Assembly: GCF_001412655.1 (NCBI RefSeq)
Contig: NZ_CP012996.1
Coordinates: 2,294,001 to 2,358,000, forward strand
Direction of reading: 5' to 3'
Source: Pedobacter sp. PACM 27299
Lineage (GTDB): Bacteria; Bacteroidota; Bacteroidia; Sphingobacteriales; Sphingobacteriaceae
Length of the DNA: 64,000 nt
The notes beneath the pieces were generated by a model that was given only the letters and a program-made list of their open reading frames with translations, searched no databases and had not been told where the DNA came from. Shown piece after piece: positions 27,636 through 37,413 of the stretch. Within the stretch, counting starts at the first letter, position 1, and every line of letters starts with the position of its first letter. The position numbers were made by a program, and so were the translations under genes.

Positions 27636-29222
27636 ATGAAAACAATATATAAAACAGTCTTATTGCTGGCAGTACCCGTTTTAATGACAAGCTTCGCCGG
27701 CTGTAAAAAATTCCTGGACACAAAATCATCAACCGCTACCTCTGATGGGGCAGTGCTTAAAAATGTGACCCAGCTGAATATGGTGCTGACCTCAGCCTAT
27801 AAAAAACTGTATTTTAACAATGGCGGGGCCGATAGGGCTTATTCAGGTCTGGCAGGATTACAGATGTATGTAGATCTGGGCGGTGCTGATATCCTGAGCC
27901 ACACCAATATGGGTGGCAATCAGGTGATTTCCTATACTTATGAGCCTACCAGGACGCAGATTACCGGTAATTCAGATGCGATCTGGTCTATGATGTATAA
28001 AACCATTAACGAGGTCAATGCGATTATTACTGCCTTACCAACTGCAGATGGCGGTCCGGAATTGAAACAGCAGATTATGGGACAGGCAAAAGCCATTCGT
28101 GGCATCTGTTATTTCCACCTGATCCAAAACTATCAGCAAACGTATATGCTGGCAAAAAATAAACCAGGGGTGATCCTGAGGTTATCTTCTACCGATCCGG
28201 AAAGTATGCCGCGTTCTACTGTAGAAGCCTGCTACCAACAGATCCTGGCTGACTTGAAAGAGGCAAAAGGACTACTTGCCAATTATGAGCGTCCGAACAA
28301 ATGGACAATTGATAAAAATGTGATTTCAGGACAATTGGCCAGAGTGTATCTGGTGATGAACGATTGGCCAAATGCGCTTGCCGAAGCAACAACTGCTTAC
28401 AATGCTTACAGTCAGTTGATGACTCGTGATCAATATAGAAGTGGTTTCGATAAGGTGATCACCAATGGTTACCCAGAGATCATGTGGGCCATGAAATACA
28501 CGGATACGGATAATATTGGCGGAAGCACCCAGTTTAACTTCTGGTACAACCAGGATGAAAGCTATGGTGAAGGTTTTACAGATGGACCAATTTACGCCTT
28601 CCTGAGTTTTTTCGCAGACGGCAAGTATGAGCAGCTGTTTGAAAAGACAGAAGACAGGTACCAGTTCTGGAAGCGTACTAAGAATGCTTCTCAGGAATGG
28701 TCTACAAAATGGGCGTATAACAAATACAAACATTATGGCGATGCGAATGGTGCGGTACAGGGAAATACGCGTCCGGAAGTTTCCTTGATGAGAGGTTCTG
28801 AAATGCTGTTGATCATGGCGGAAGCTGCGGCTAATTCTGGTGGAGATGGTTTGACTTACTTAAACCGTTTGCAAAGAGCAAGAGGAGTGGTCAATGTGAC
28901 TACTGCCGCTGCTGGTCCAACATTACTGGAAGCCATTTATGTAGAAAGACGCAAGGAATTACTTTGTGAAGGGGTGACCGGTTTTTATGACCTGCTGCGC
29001 CTGCAGAAACCATTGCTTCGTTACCAGGAAACTGCCACTTATAAAGAAGGACATTATACCTGGGGTGTAAACCAATTGAATGGTTATGTGGCTTCAGCAA
29101 CAAACCCTACGGGTACATTGCCATCAAATGATTACCGCTTTATCTGTCAGATTCCACAATTGGAAATGGCCAATAATGAGGCACTTAAACCTGCTGATCA
29201 GAATCCTTATTCAGGACAATAG
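27636..29222 (+). CDS. SusD/RagB-family outer-membrane lipoprotein, locus 2
   Basis: The 528-residue protein has a lipoprotein signal ending SFAGC (Cys ~23), followed by KKFLDTKSSTAT, a common SusD start. The N-terminal helical repeats include QIMGQAKAIRGICYFHLIQNY. The C-terminal ERRKELLCEGVTGFYDLLRLQKP is the usual SusD ending with an unusual Cys. It lies 21 bases after susC and is the last gene before a terminator, so locus 2 carries no degradative enzyme of its own. Confidence 0.92.
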   Translation: MKTIYKTVLLLAVPVLMTSFAGCKKFLDTKSSTATSDGAVLKNVTQLNMVLTSAYKKLYFNNGGADRAYSGLAGLQMYVDLGGADILSHTNMGGNQVISYTYEPTRTQITGNSDAIWSMMYKTINEVNAIITALPTADGGPELKQQIMGQAKAIRGICYFHLIQNYQQTYMLAKNKPGVILRLSSTDPESMPRSTVEACYQQILADLKEAKGLLANYERPNKWTIDKNVISGQLARVYLVMNDWPNALAEATTAYNAYSQLMTRDQYRSGFDKVITNGYPEIMWAMKYTDTDNIGGSTQFNFWYNQDESYGEGFTDGPIYAFLSFFADGKYEQLFEKTEDRYQFWKRTKNASQEWSTKWAYNKYKHYGDANGAVQGNTRPEVSLMRGSEMLLIMAEAAANSGGDGLTYLNRLQRARGVVNVTTAAAGPTLLEAIYVERRKELLCEGVTGFYDLLRLQKPLLRYQETATYKEGHYTWGVNQLNGYVASATNPTGTLPSNDYRFICQIPQLEMANNEALKPADQNPYSGQ

Positions 29223-29242
29223 TAAGGGGATTAATAAAATAA

Positions 29243-29279
29243 AAAAAAGCTGCCTGGTTTATGATCAGGCAGCTTTTTT
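29243..29279. terminator. bidirectional intrinsic terminator
   Basis: A 14-bp stem AAAAAAGCTGCCTG / CAGGCAGCTTTTTT with a 9-base loop has A and T runs on both flanks. It serves the convergent susD (ending 29222) and amidohydrolase (ending 29306) genes. Confidence 0.93.
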
Positions 29280-29305
29280 TATTGAATAATTTTCTCTTAC
29301 CAGTA

Positions 29306-32300
29306 TTAATCGCAGTTTGGAATGGTATAAGTATAAGTTTCTGCAACTCCTGTTGGGAAGCTGTAAATCATTCCTTTTCCAGTCTCAAACCAGAACTTGC
29401 CGCGAAGCTTTTCTCTGGTACCGATCTCATTCATCGAAAGACTGTCGAAAATACGGCCGTTGATCATTACATATTTAATCTTTTCAGAGTTTCTGATGTC
29501 GTTCAAAGGATTGGCATCCATGATCACTAAATCCGCTAGTTTTCCTGGCTCCAGAGAACCGATTTCTTTATCCATACCTAAGTATGCTGCGCCGTTTAAA
29601 GTACCGCTTCGGATGGCTTGTAATGGCGACATTCCGCCTTGTACCAGCATCCACAGTTCCCAATGTGCACCTAGCCCTTGAATCTGACCGTGAGCACCCA
29701 GGTTTACTTTTACGCCTGCATCGGCAATTTGTTTAGTTGCCTTGGCCACTTCAATATGTCCGTAATCTCCATATTCAGAAGTTGTTCGTCTTCTGGCTCG
29801 TGCATCAATAATCGCACGTGGGGTGAAAGCCATCAATCGCTCATTTTCCCAAACATTGGTTCTATCGTACCAGTAGTTTTCTCCCCACTGACTACCGTAA
29901 CTTACGATCAGTGTTGGTGTATAACCAACTGCGGTATTGCCCCAGAAAGAAGTGACGTCTTTATAAACTGGTGCTACAGGAATGCTATGCTCAATTCCGG
30001 TATGACCATCAGCCACCATGTTCATATTGGTGAAAAACGTAGATCCACCTTCAGGCACCACTTCCATTTTCAATTGTCGGGCTGCTTCAAGTATCTGCTG
30101 ACGCTGATCTCTTCTTGGTTGATTGTAAGATTTTACTGAAAACGCACCCACTGCTTTTAATCTCTTCAGGTGAGATAGTGCATCATCAAGGCTGTTGATC
30201 ACGACTTTAAAATCGCCATCAGCACCGTATAAAATAGAACCTGTAGAGTATAAACGAGGACCAACCATTCTGCCTGCTTTCAACATTTCCGACTGGCTGA
30301 ATACCATTTCTGTATTGCTGGAAGGGTCATGAGAGGAAGTTACCCCGAAAGCAAGGTTGGCCATATAGGACCAATCCTGCTGCGGTGAAATCCCATCAGG
30401 ACTTGTTCTTAAGTGTGCATGTACATCCACGATCCCTGGCATAATCGTTTTGCCGGTCACATCAATTACCTTAGCATTCGCAGGAACGGCCATTTCCGAA
30501 GACTTACCAACTGCAATAATCTTGTTGTTTTCTACGAGAATGGTTCCTTCTTCAATTACTTCATCGCCTTTCATCGTGATGATTCTAGCACCTGTTAACG
30601 CCAGCAAACCATTAGGACGGTCGCTTTTCAATTTTAAGCCTAGAGGAAGACCAACAGTATCTGGTTTTTGAGCGACTTGTATACCTGCATCATCGAAGCT
30701 AAAAGCTGATTTGATATCTTTGCTGAAGTATCTATCGCCTAAGGTCCATATTAACTTTTGTGAGTCATTGCTCCAATGGATATACGTTCCGCCATCTTTA
30801 GTGATTTTGGTCAGTGGAATTGCTTTGTTTGTTGCAGAAAGTTCTAGTGGAGTACCTACAGTAACCATTGGTGTTACGTAAACATTAAACAACTCTGTGA
30901 AAGCCATCCATTTTCCATCCGGACTTGGGGTAAATTGTGTGACATAAGTAGAGGTGTAATGGGTTCTCTCATTTGCACCATTCAGGTCGATGCTTTTAAA
31001 CGCTTTTTTACCATTTTCATAACCCTGGAAATAAATACGGGTATCATCTGTATTGAACTGTGGCTTGATACCATTGTCGGAGATTAAGGTTTTTGTTCCG
31101 CCATTCGCCGACATGATGTAGATTCCTGTTCCTCTGCCATAAGCATATCCTAATACATCATTTCCTATTCCTTTTCTGAAAATAATGCGGTCTCCTTTGT
31201 TAGAGTAGGATGGAGAGTAGTAGAATCCTTTTTCATCCGTTAGGGTGATGGTTTTTCCTGATTTCAGGTCTGTTCTTTTGATCGCACCTTTTAACTCATC
31301 GTTCCAGGTGGTATAAATCACGTATTTTCCGTCGTTACTGATTTTGGGTTCAAACTCAAAATCAACACCATTCGTGACACGTTCAGGACTCCCATCAGGT
31401 AAGTCTTTTTTGTAGAGAAATCCTGCAGCATTGAAGATCACCATTTTTCCATCCGCAGAGGTGGTCAGCTGTCTGATCATTTTTACATCAAATTCATTGC
31501 TGTATACCTGATGCGGGAAATGTACCGCTTGCTGAACAGTCTGCTTACTATTCACCTGGAAAGGAATGTCGTTGCTAATTAAGGTGGACAGTTCGATTCT
31601 TTTGATTTTTCCTTTAGCGTAAAATACAATGTTTTTATTGTCTGGTGTCCAGGCAAAATTTGGATAGACTCCAAAGATCGCCCAGGTTTCCTGCTGGTCA
31701 TGAGAAAGATCTTCATATACCGGCCATTCTTCGGCGGTACGTAAATTCTGTACATATAAGACAGATTTTAGGCGAACGCGTTTTACATAAGCCATCATTT
31801 TTCCATCCGGAGAGATCTGCGGACGGGCAGCACCACCTTGCTGTGCCACAAGATTGCTGAGTTTGCCAGTCACCATATCTAATTGGCGGATGGCGTAAAT
31901 CATCCCGTTTGGATCTTTACTGTATTCAAAATTAGGTCCAGGAGCCATATCTTCAGAGAAGTATAAGTACCTGCCGTTCGGGCTGATATTTGGCTCACCG
32001 GCATCCTGCTGGTCGTTTTTTCTTTTGGTCAGTTGTACACCTTCACCACCATACATGCTGTACATCCACATTTCTCCTGCACCAAGAGAACGTGAGCCGG
32101 TAAAGTGTTTACGAGCCACCAGGTATTCACTGTTTGGTGTCCAGGTTGCATTATTCAGCAATCGGAAAGTTTCTTTGGTGACTTGTCTTTTTCCGGAACC
32201 ATCGCGGTTCATGATCCATATATTATCAGCTCCATTCTTATCACTGGTATAAGAAATGTATTTTCCGTTCGGACTAAAGCGTGGCTGAATGTCCCATGGC

Positions 32301-32548
32301 ACGCCTCCACTCAATAGGGTAGCATTTCCACCGCTGATAGGCATGCTGTAAATATCTCCCAACAGGTCAAAAACAATATCTTTACCATCGGCACTCACAT
32401 CCAGGTTCATCCAGGTTCCTTCATCGGTTTCAATATTGAAGGTTTTTGTTGGGCCCTGGTATTTTTCAATGTCCCATTTCTTTTCCTGGGAAAAGGCAGA
32501 CTGAAAGATGAATACCAAAGCTAATGGTAGTAAAGTTTTTTTCATCAT
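29306..32548 (-). CDS. secreted TolB-like beta-propeller / amidohydrolase fusion
   Basis: The 1080-residue protein has a signal peptide (MMKKTLLPLALVFIFQSAFSQ). Its first ~620 residues contain repeated PD40/TolB-like propeller strands (for example FSPNGKYISYTSDKNG and ISPDGKMMAYVKR). The last ~430 residues form a metal-dependent amidohydrolase: TGKTIMPGIVDVHAHL near residue 707 holds the HxH metal ligands, and the C-terminal GSLEPGKLADLVIMDANPL is typical of the imidazolonepropionase/dipeptidase group. Such fusions are common in Bacteroidota and are thought to act on peptides or cyclic amides in the periplasm or outside; the substrate is unknown. It is divergent from recQ. Confidence 0.9.
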   Translation of the reverse strand: MMKKTLLPLALVFIFQSAFSQEKKWDIEKYQGPTKTFNIETDEGTWMNLDVSADGKDIVFDLLGDIYSMPISGGNATLLSGGVPWDIQPRFSPNGKYISYTSDKNGADNIWIMNRDGSGKRQVTKETFRLLNNATWTPNSEYLVARKHFTGSRSLGAGEMWMYSMYGGEGVQLTKRKNDQQDAGEPNISPNGRYLYFSEDMAPGPNFEYSKDPNGMIYAIRQLDMVTGKLSNLVAQQGGAARPQISPDGKMMAYVKRVRLKSVLYVQNLRTAEEWPVYEDLSHDQQETWAIFGVYPNFAWTPDNKNIVFYAKGKIKRIELSTLISNDIPFQVNSKQTVQQAVHFPHQVYSNEFDVKMIRQLTTSADGKMVIFNAAGFLYKKDLPDGSPERVTNGVDFEFEPKISNDGKYVIYTTWNDELKGAIKRTDLKSGKTITLTDEKGFYYSPSYSNKGDRIIFRKGIGNDVLGYAYGRGTGIYIMSANGGTKTLISDNGIKPQFNTDDTRIYFQGYENGKKAFKSIDLNGANERTHYTSTYVTQFTPSPDGKWMAFTELFNVYVTPMVTVGTPLELSATNKAIPLTKITKDGGTYIHWSNDSQKLIWTLGDRYFSKDIKSAFSFDDAGIQVAQKPDTVGLPLGLKLKSDRPNGLLALTGARIITMKGDEVIEEGTILVENNKIIAVGKSSEMAVPANAKVIDVTGKTIMPGIVDVHAHLRTSPDGISPQQDWSYMANLAFGVTSSHDPSSNTEMVFSQSEMLKAGRMVGPRLYSTGSILYGADGDFKVVINSLDDALSHLKRLKAVGAFSVKSYNQPRRDQRQQILEAARQLKMEVVPEGGSTFFTNMNMVADGHTGIEHSIPVAPVYKDVTSFWGNTAVGYTPTLIVSYGSQWGENYWYDRTNVWENERLMAFTPRAIIDARARRRTTSEYGDYGHIEVAKATKQIADAGVKVNLGAHGQIQGLGAHWELWMLVQGGMSPLQAIRSGTLNGAAYLGMDKEIGSLEPGKLADLVIMDANPLNDIRNSEKIKYVMINGRIFDSLSMNEIGTREKLRGKFWFETGKGMIYSFPTGVAETYTYTIPNCD

Positions 32549-32598
32549 GTAGATCGGTGTAAATAAGCCTGCAATTTAATAATATCAGTTCATTTTTA

Positions 32599-32606
32599 TA
32601 GTTTTG
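32599..32606 (+). promoter_or_regulatory. -7 promoter element of recQ
   Basis: TAGTTTTG matches TAnnTTTG and ends 14 bases before the recQ ATG, which predicts a very short 5' leader. No clear -33 element is seen. Confidence 0.5.
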
Positions 32607-32620
32607 ATGTTAACCTTTTT

Positions 32621-34513
32621 ATGAGCGAAGCCGAGATACTTAAAAAATACTGGGGGTTTGAGACTTTCAGACCACTCCAATCAGACATCATCAGTTCCGT
32701 TTTAAATGGCCATGATACTTTAGCGTTGTTGCCAACCGGCGGAGGTAAGTCCCTTTGCTTTCAGATACCTGCATTGGCCAGGGAAGGGATTTGTATTGTC
32801 ATTTCGCCCCTCATTGCTTTGATGAAAGATCAGGTGGAAAACCTGAAAGCCAAAGGTATTGAGGCGGTCGCGATCTATGCAGGGATGGGAAAAAGAGAAA
32901 TCGATATCCTGCTCGACAATTGTATTTATGGTAAGATTAAGTTTTTATACTTGTCGCCGGAAAGATTATTATCAGAAATTGTACGCATTCGTATTGCTTA
33001 CATGAATGTGAATTTAATTGCGGTAGATGAAGCGCATTGTATTTCCCAATGGGGATATGATTTTCGGCCACCCTATCAGCAGATCGCTGAAATCCGTGAT
33101 ATCCATCCTAAAGTACCGATTCTGGCCTTAACTGCTACTGCTACGCAGTTTGTGCGGGCAGATATTGTCGATAAACTAAAATTTAAAGACAGCAAAATCT
33201 ATGTGCAGAGTTTTGAGCGTAAGAACCTGAGCTATGTGGTGATGGACAAAGAGGATAAATATGGAAAACTCCTGGATATCGTGAAAAACGTGAAGGGGAG
33301 TGGTTTGGTATATGTTAGGAATAGAAGAGAGACTGTTGAAGTCGCTTCTTTTTTAACGAGACATCATTTAGCGGCAGATTTTTACCATGCAGGAATTGAG
33401 AAGGCCGACCGCTTCCGCAAGCAGGACGAGTGGAAAAAAAATAAAATAAGGGTGATGGTGGCAACCAATGCTTTTGGGATGGGGATCGATAAGCCGGATG
33501 TGCGCTTTGTGGTACACCTGGATCTACCGGAAAGTCTGGAAGCTTATTATCAGGAAGCCGGCAGGGCAGGGCGTGATGAGCAAAAAGCCTACGCGGTATT
33601 GCTGGCCAATAAATCCGACCAGGCTTCATTAAAAGCCAAATATGCAGATCATTTTCCCAGTGTAGAGGATATCAAAAAGACTTACCATTATCTTGGAAAT
33701 TATTTCCAGCTCGCCTTTGGTGCTGGAGAAGGACTGACTTTTAATTTTGATCTTGCTGATTTCTGCAAGCGTTTTAATGTAGGCGTGATCAAGACCATGG
33801 CCGCACTTAAGTTTCTGGAGCATGATGGTTACCTGACGCTTTCTGAAAACATCTTTTTGCCTTCCAGGGTGTTGTTTACTGCTGCTCATGAAGATGTTTA
33901 TCGTTTTCAAATAGAAAATGCAGGATATGATCCGCTGATCAAAGCGATCCTGCGTTCTTATGGGGGCGCCTTTGATCAGTATGTGAGAATTGAAGAAAAT
34001 GAGCTGGCTAAGAAAGTTGGACTCTCTTACAGCACGGCAAAGAAGATGATCAGTAACCTGGAAGAACAGGGTTTATTGTCTTATCTGCCACAATCGGATC
34101 AGCCTCAGCTCCAATATATCCGCCCAAGAGTAGATTTTGTGCACATGGATATTGATGTGAAATACATCAAACTGAGAAAGAAAATCCAGCTGGATCAGAT
34201 CAATTCAGTATTGGCTTATACCGATACTAAGGAATGCAGGAGTGTGCAGCTGCTGCGTTATTTTGATGAGCCAGATGCCGATAAATGCGGTGTTTGCGAC
34301 GTTTGTCTGGAAGAAAAAAAAGCAGATGATCAGGATTTACGCTTCGACCGGATTGATTTTGAACTGGTCACTTTACTGCAAACGAAAGCACAGTCTATTG
34401 AGGATCTGGTGACCGGCATCAAAACCGGCAATGAAAATGATCGGTTAGGACGTATCCGTGAATTGCTGGATGCCGGAAAAATTAAAACAGATGGTAAAAA
34501 CTATTATTTGTAA
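32621..34513 (+). CDS. recQ: RecQ-family ATP-dependent DNA helicase
   Basis: The 630-residue protein unwinds DNA 3' to 5' in recombination and repair. Motifs are Walker A LLPTGGGKSLCFQ (~40), DEAH box (~136), LTATAT (motif III), GMGIDKPDVRFVVH (motif V) and QEAGRAGRDEQ (motif VI). The RecQ-C-terminal zinc module is complete: CRSVQLLRYF, then CGVCDVC near residues 555-565. A winged-helix segment precedes it. The protein ends with a short helical tail and lacks a clear HRDC domain, so it is the short RecQ type that Bacteroidota often carry beside a longer one. It starts 22 bases ahead of a co-directional GIN-lipoprotein gene cluster. Confidence 0.93.
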   Translation: MSEAEILKKYWGFETFRPLQSDIISSVLNGHDTLALLPTGGGKSLCFQIPALAREGICIVISPLIALMKDQVENLKAKGIEAVAIYAGMGKREIDILLDNCIYGKIKFLYLSPERLLSEIVRIRIAYMNVNLIAVDEAHCISQWGYDFRPPYQQIAEIRDIHPKVPILALTATATQFVRADIVDKLKFKDSKIYVQSFERKNLSYVVMDKEDKYGKLLDIVKNVKGSGLVYVRNRRETVEVASFLTRHHLAADFYHAGIEKADRFRKQDEWKKNKIRVMVATNAFGMGIDKPDVRFVVHLDLPESLEAYYQEAGRAGRDEQKAYAVLLANKSDQASLKAKYADHFPSVEDIKKTYHYLGNYFQLAFGAGEGLTFNFDLADFCKRFNVGVIKTMAALKFLEHDGYLTLSENIFLPSRVLFTAAHEDVYRFQIENAGYDPLIKAILRSYGGAFDQYVRIEENELAKKVGLSYSTAKKMISNLEEQGLLSYLPQSDQPQLQYIRPRVDFVHMDIDVKYIKLRKKIQLDQINSVLAYTDTKECRSVQLLRYFDEPDADKCGVCDVCLEEKKADDQDLRFDRIDFELVTLLQTKAQSIEDLVTGIKTGNENDRLGRIRELLDAGKIKTDGKNYYL

Positions 34514-34534
34514 ATTGCAATAAAATTATTCCCT

Positions 34535-35245
34535 ATGAAGAAATTACAACTTATCGCTTTTGCTATTCCTGTACTTTTAGCAGGATGTACTTCAAAATGT
34601 ATTGAAGATTCAGGAATCCAGATCACTAAAGTAGTGGAACTGAAAAGTTATGATAAAATCAAGGTGAGCGGTACGATTAAATTGGTTTTGACGCAGGACA
34701 GTACTTATAACGTGAAGATCCAGGCGGATTCTAATATAGTACCACTGATCAGATCAAGGCTGAGTGGCAGCGAACTGGAACTTAAATTAGAGAACGGAAA
34801 ATACTGTGGTACGGACTCTGTGGTGATTTATGCAGGAATTGGTGAGCTGAAAGAGTTGGAAACCAATGGCATGGTGCGTGTGGTAGGAACGGGGCCTATC
34901 TATGTGAAAGACCTGGACCTTGATCTGCAAGGCAGTTCTGATGTGAATCTGAACATCAATGCGAGTAAGCTGAGCTCGAAAATTGATGGCGTAGGAAAAC
35001 TAACTTTAACCGGCCAAACAGGTACTCATGTGTTAAAAACAAGCGGCAATGCAAAATTAGAAGCATTTGATTTTGTAGCAGGGATCTATGATATCAATAT
35101 TGATGGTACTGGAAAAGCCAATATCAATGTACTGAATGACTTAAAAGTAAAGACTTCTGGTGCAAGTGAGATTTATTATAAAGGGAATCCAAAAAATGTA
35201 AGCGAGAAAAAATCAGGAGCAGCGAAACTGGAGAAAGTTAATTAG
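34535..35245 (+). CDS. GIN-domain (DUF2807) lipoprotein
   Basis: The 236-residue protein has a lipoprotein signal ending LLAGC (Cys ~18). Residues ~38-225 form the repetitive beta-helix GIN domain: short strands such as YDKIKVSGTIKLVLTQ, VRVVGTGPIYVKDLDLDLQG and NINIDGTGKANINV, with many Gly, Ser and Asn. The function of these cell-envelope proteins is not established; an adhesin-like role has been proposed from fold only. It lies 21 bases after recQ and may be co-transcribed, without an obvious functional link. Confidence 0.85.
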   Translation: MKKLQLIAFAIPVLLAGCTSKCIEDSGIQITKVVELKSYDKIKVSGTIKLVLTQDSTYNVKIQADSNIVPLIRSRLSGSELELKLENGKYCGTDSVVIYAGIGELKELETNGMVRVVGTGPIYVKDLDLDLQGSSDVNLNINASKLSSKIDGVGKLTLTGQTGTHVLKTSGNAKLEAFDFVAGIYDINIDGTGKANINVLNDLKVKTSGASEIYYKGNPKNVSEKKSGAAKLEKVN

Positions 35246-35289
35246 CCTGATTATTGTTTTTTAGCTATTTTAGCGGCCTTATTTGATAC

Positions 35290-36594
35290 ATGGAACAAAA
35301 AAACGACAAGAAAGTCATCCGGTCATGGGCTTTTTTTGATTGGGCAAATTCTGCTTATAATTTAGTTATTACTTCAACAATTTTTCCCGCTTATTATACG
35401 ATTATCACTACGACTGCTGAGCATGGCGATCAGGTAAAGTTTTTCGGATATACTTTTACGAATACAGCTTTATCTAATTATGCACTTTCGGCTGCATATT
35501 TAGTGATGGTGATTTTAATGCCCCTGCTTTCCGCCACTGCGGATTATCGCGGAAACAAGAAAATATTCATGAAGATCTTTACCTATATCGGAAGTTTTGC
35601 CTGTATGGGTTTGTTTTTCTTTAAACTGGAAAGCCTGGAATTGGGCATTATCCTTTTTGCCATTGCGGCCATGGGGTATATCGGTGGGGTATTGTTTAAC
35701 AACTCTTATCTTCCGGAAATCGCCACTAAGGACCAGCAAGATCGGGTGAGTGCACAGGGTTTTGCTTATGGTTATGTAGGGAGCGTGATTCTGCAGGTCA
35801 TTTGTTTCGTATTTGTACTAAAACCAGAGCTTTTTGGCATTACTGATGGTTCTTTGCCGGCAAGACTGTCTTTTTTACTGGTAGGGATTTGGTGGGTCGC
35901 TTTTGCACAGATACCTTTTCGTAAATTGCCGGCTGGAAGTCCAAATTATACGGCTATAAATAAGAGCCTCGTGCATAATGGCTTTGGTGAACTGCGTAAA
36001 GTCTGGCAGCAATTAAAGCAGATGAATTTTTTAAAACACTATTTGATTGCTTTTTTCTTTTACTCGATGGGGGTGCAGACGGTGATGCTGGCAGCGGCTG
36101 GTTTTGGAGAGAAAACCTTGCATTTGGGAACTTCTAAATTAATTGCTGTAATTTTAATCATGCAGCTAGTGGCCATCTGGGGTGCCATGTGGATGTCTAG
36201 GTTTGCCAAAAAGATTGGAAATATAAATGTGCTGATTCTGGTGGTTATGGTATGGGTGGGGGCTTGCGTTGCTGCTTATTACACTACTAATGAATTTGAA
36301 TTTTATGGCTTGGCAGCAGTAGTTGGCCTGATTATGGGTGGGATTCAGTCATTATCGAGGTCTACGTACTCTAAGTTTTTACCTGAAAATACACCAGATA
36401 CGGCTTCCTTTTTCAGTTTCTATGATGTAACAGAAAAACTGGCGGTAGTGATAGGGCTTTTTAGTTTTGCTTATATTGAGGAGCAAACCGGCAGCATCAG
36501 AAATTCTGTGCTGGCATTGGTCTCCTTTTTTGTAATAGGTTTGATATTTTTACTGCTGTTAAAAAAGGCAGAACCAAAATTGGTTAAAGGTTAA
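35290..36594 (+). CDS. MFS transporter, UMF1 type
   Basis: The 434-residue inner-membrane protein has about 12 hydrophobic helices. The N-terminal RSWAFFDWANSAYNLVITST (from residue ~11) is the hallmark of the UMF1 / Atg22-like branch of the major facilitator superfamily. A second family feature is GGIQSLSRSTYSKFLPENTP in the C-terminal half. Relatives are proposed to export amino acids or other small metabolites, but bacterial members are mostly uncharacterised. It lies 44 bases after the GIN-domain gene and 32 bases before the LutA-like gene. Confidence 0.88.
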   Translation: MEQKNDKKVIRSWAFFDWANSAYNLVITSTIFPAYYTIITTTAEHGDQVKFFGYTFTNTALSNYALSAAYLVMVILMPLLSATADYRGNKKIFMKIFTYIGSFACMGLFFFKLESLELGIILFAIAAMGYIGGVLFNNSYLPEIATKDQQDRVSAQGFAYGYVGSVILQVICFVFVLKPELFGITDGSLPARLSFLLVGIWWVAFAQIPFRKLPAGSPNYTAINKSLVHNGFGELRKVWQQLKQMNFLKHYLIAFFFYSMGVQTVMLAAAGFGEKTLHLGTSKLIAVILIMQLVAIWGAMWMSRFAKKIGNINVLILVVMVWVGACVAAYYTTNEFEFYGLAAVVGLIMGGIQSLSRSTYSKFLPENTPDTASFFSFYDVTEKLAVVIGLFSFAYIEEQTGSIRNSVLALVSFFVIGLIFLLLLKKAEPKLVKG

Positions 36595-36626
36595 CCATGA
36601 TAGATTTTAATAAGAATTAGATACCC

Positions 36627-37364
36627 ATGAAGATAGAATTGTTTGTTCCTTGTTTTGTTGACCAGTTATATCCTGAGACTGCATTTAATACGATAAAGCT
36701 ATTGGAGAAGGCGGGTTGTGAGGTGTTTTATAATTCTGCACAGACCTGCTGCGGTCAGCCGGCTTATAACTCCGGATATTGGGAGCAGGCGAAAGAGACA
36801 GGAACGAAGTTTTTAAGTGATTTTTCCGGTACAGATTATATTGTGGCGCCTTCTGCATCCTGCGTTGGCATGGTGAAGAGTGGTTATAGTGATTTGTTTA
36901 CCAATACCAATCTTCATAATAAATGCCGCAGCATTCAGCAGCATGTATATGAGCTTTCTGATTTCCTGGTGAACGTGTTGAAAAGAGATTATTTTGGTGC
37001 GGAACTGGATGGAAAAGCAGTTTATCATGATTCCTGCAGTGGATTGAGAGAGTGTAAGATTAAGGAAGAACCGCGTCAGCTGCTGTCTAAAGTACATGGG
37101 CTGGAGATGGTCGAAATGAAGGATACGGATATGTGCTGCGGATTTGGCGGTACGTTTTCTGTGAAGTTTGATGCGATTTCTTCAGCTATGGCTGAGCAAA
37201 AAGTAAATAATGCCCTGGAAATGGGCGCTGAATATGTGATCTCGACCGATTTATCCTGTCTGATGCACTTGCAGGGATATATCGATAAAAACAACATTCC
37301 TTTGAAAACAATGCATTTGGCAGATGTTTTAGCGAATGGCTGGTTAGAAAGTACAGAGTATTAA
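36627..37364 (+). CDS. LutA/YkgE-like CCG-domain Fe-S protein
   Basis: The 245-residue cytoplasmic protein has two CCG domains: CFVDQLYP with QTCCGQPAYNSGY in the first ~60 residues, and CSGLREC with DMCCGFGGTFSVKF at ~135-185. These cysteines bind an iron-sulfur cluster, as in LutA of the LutABC L-lactate oxidation complex. Neither lutB nor lutC lies next to it here, so either they are elsewhere or the protein works with another partner. The gene follows the MFS gene by 32 bases; lactate export or import by that carrier is a possible but unproven link. Confidence 0.88.
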   Translation: MKIELFVPCFVDQLYPETAFNTIKLLEKAGCEVFYNSAQTCCGQPAYNSGYWEQAKETGTKFLSDFSGTDYIVAPSASCVGMVKSGYSDLFTNTNLHNKCRSIQQHVYELSDFLVNVLKRDYFGAELDGKAVYHDSCSGLRECKIKEEPRQLLSKVHGLEMVEMKDTDMCCGFGGTFSVKFDAISSAMAEQKVNNALEMGAEYVISTDLSCLMHLQGYIDKNNIPLKTMHLADVLANGWLESTEY

Positions 37365-37413
37365 TTTTTTTATAAAAAGGATAAAAAGACCTGTTTGTGG
37401 TCGGGTAGTGTTC

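Noticed and set aside
29397..32317. Several plus-strand frames opposite the amidohydrolase fusion
   Set aside because: The minus-strand gene is continuous and clearly recognised; the opposite frames lack any motif.
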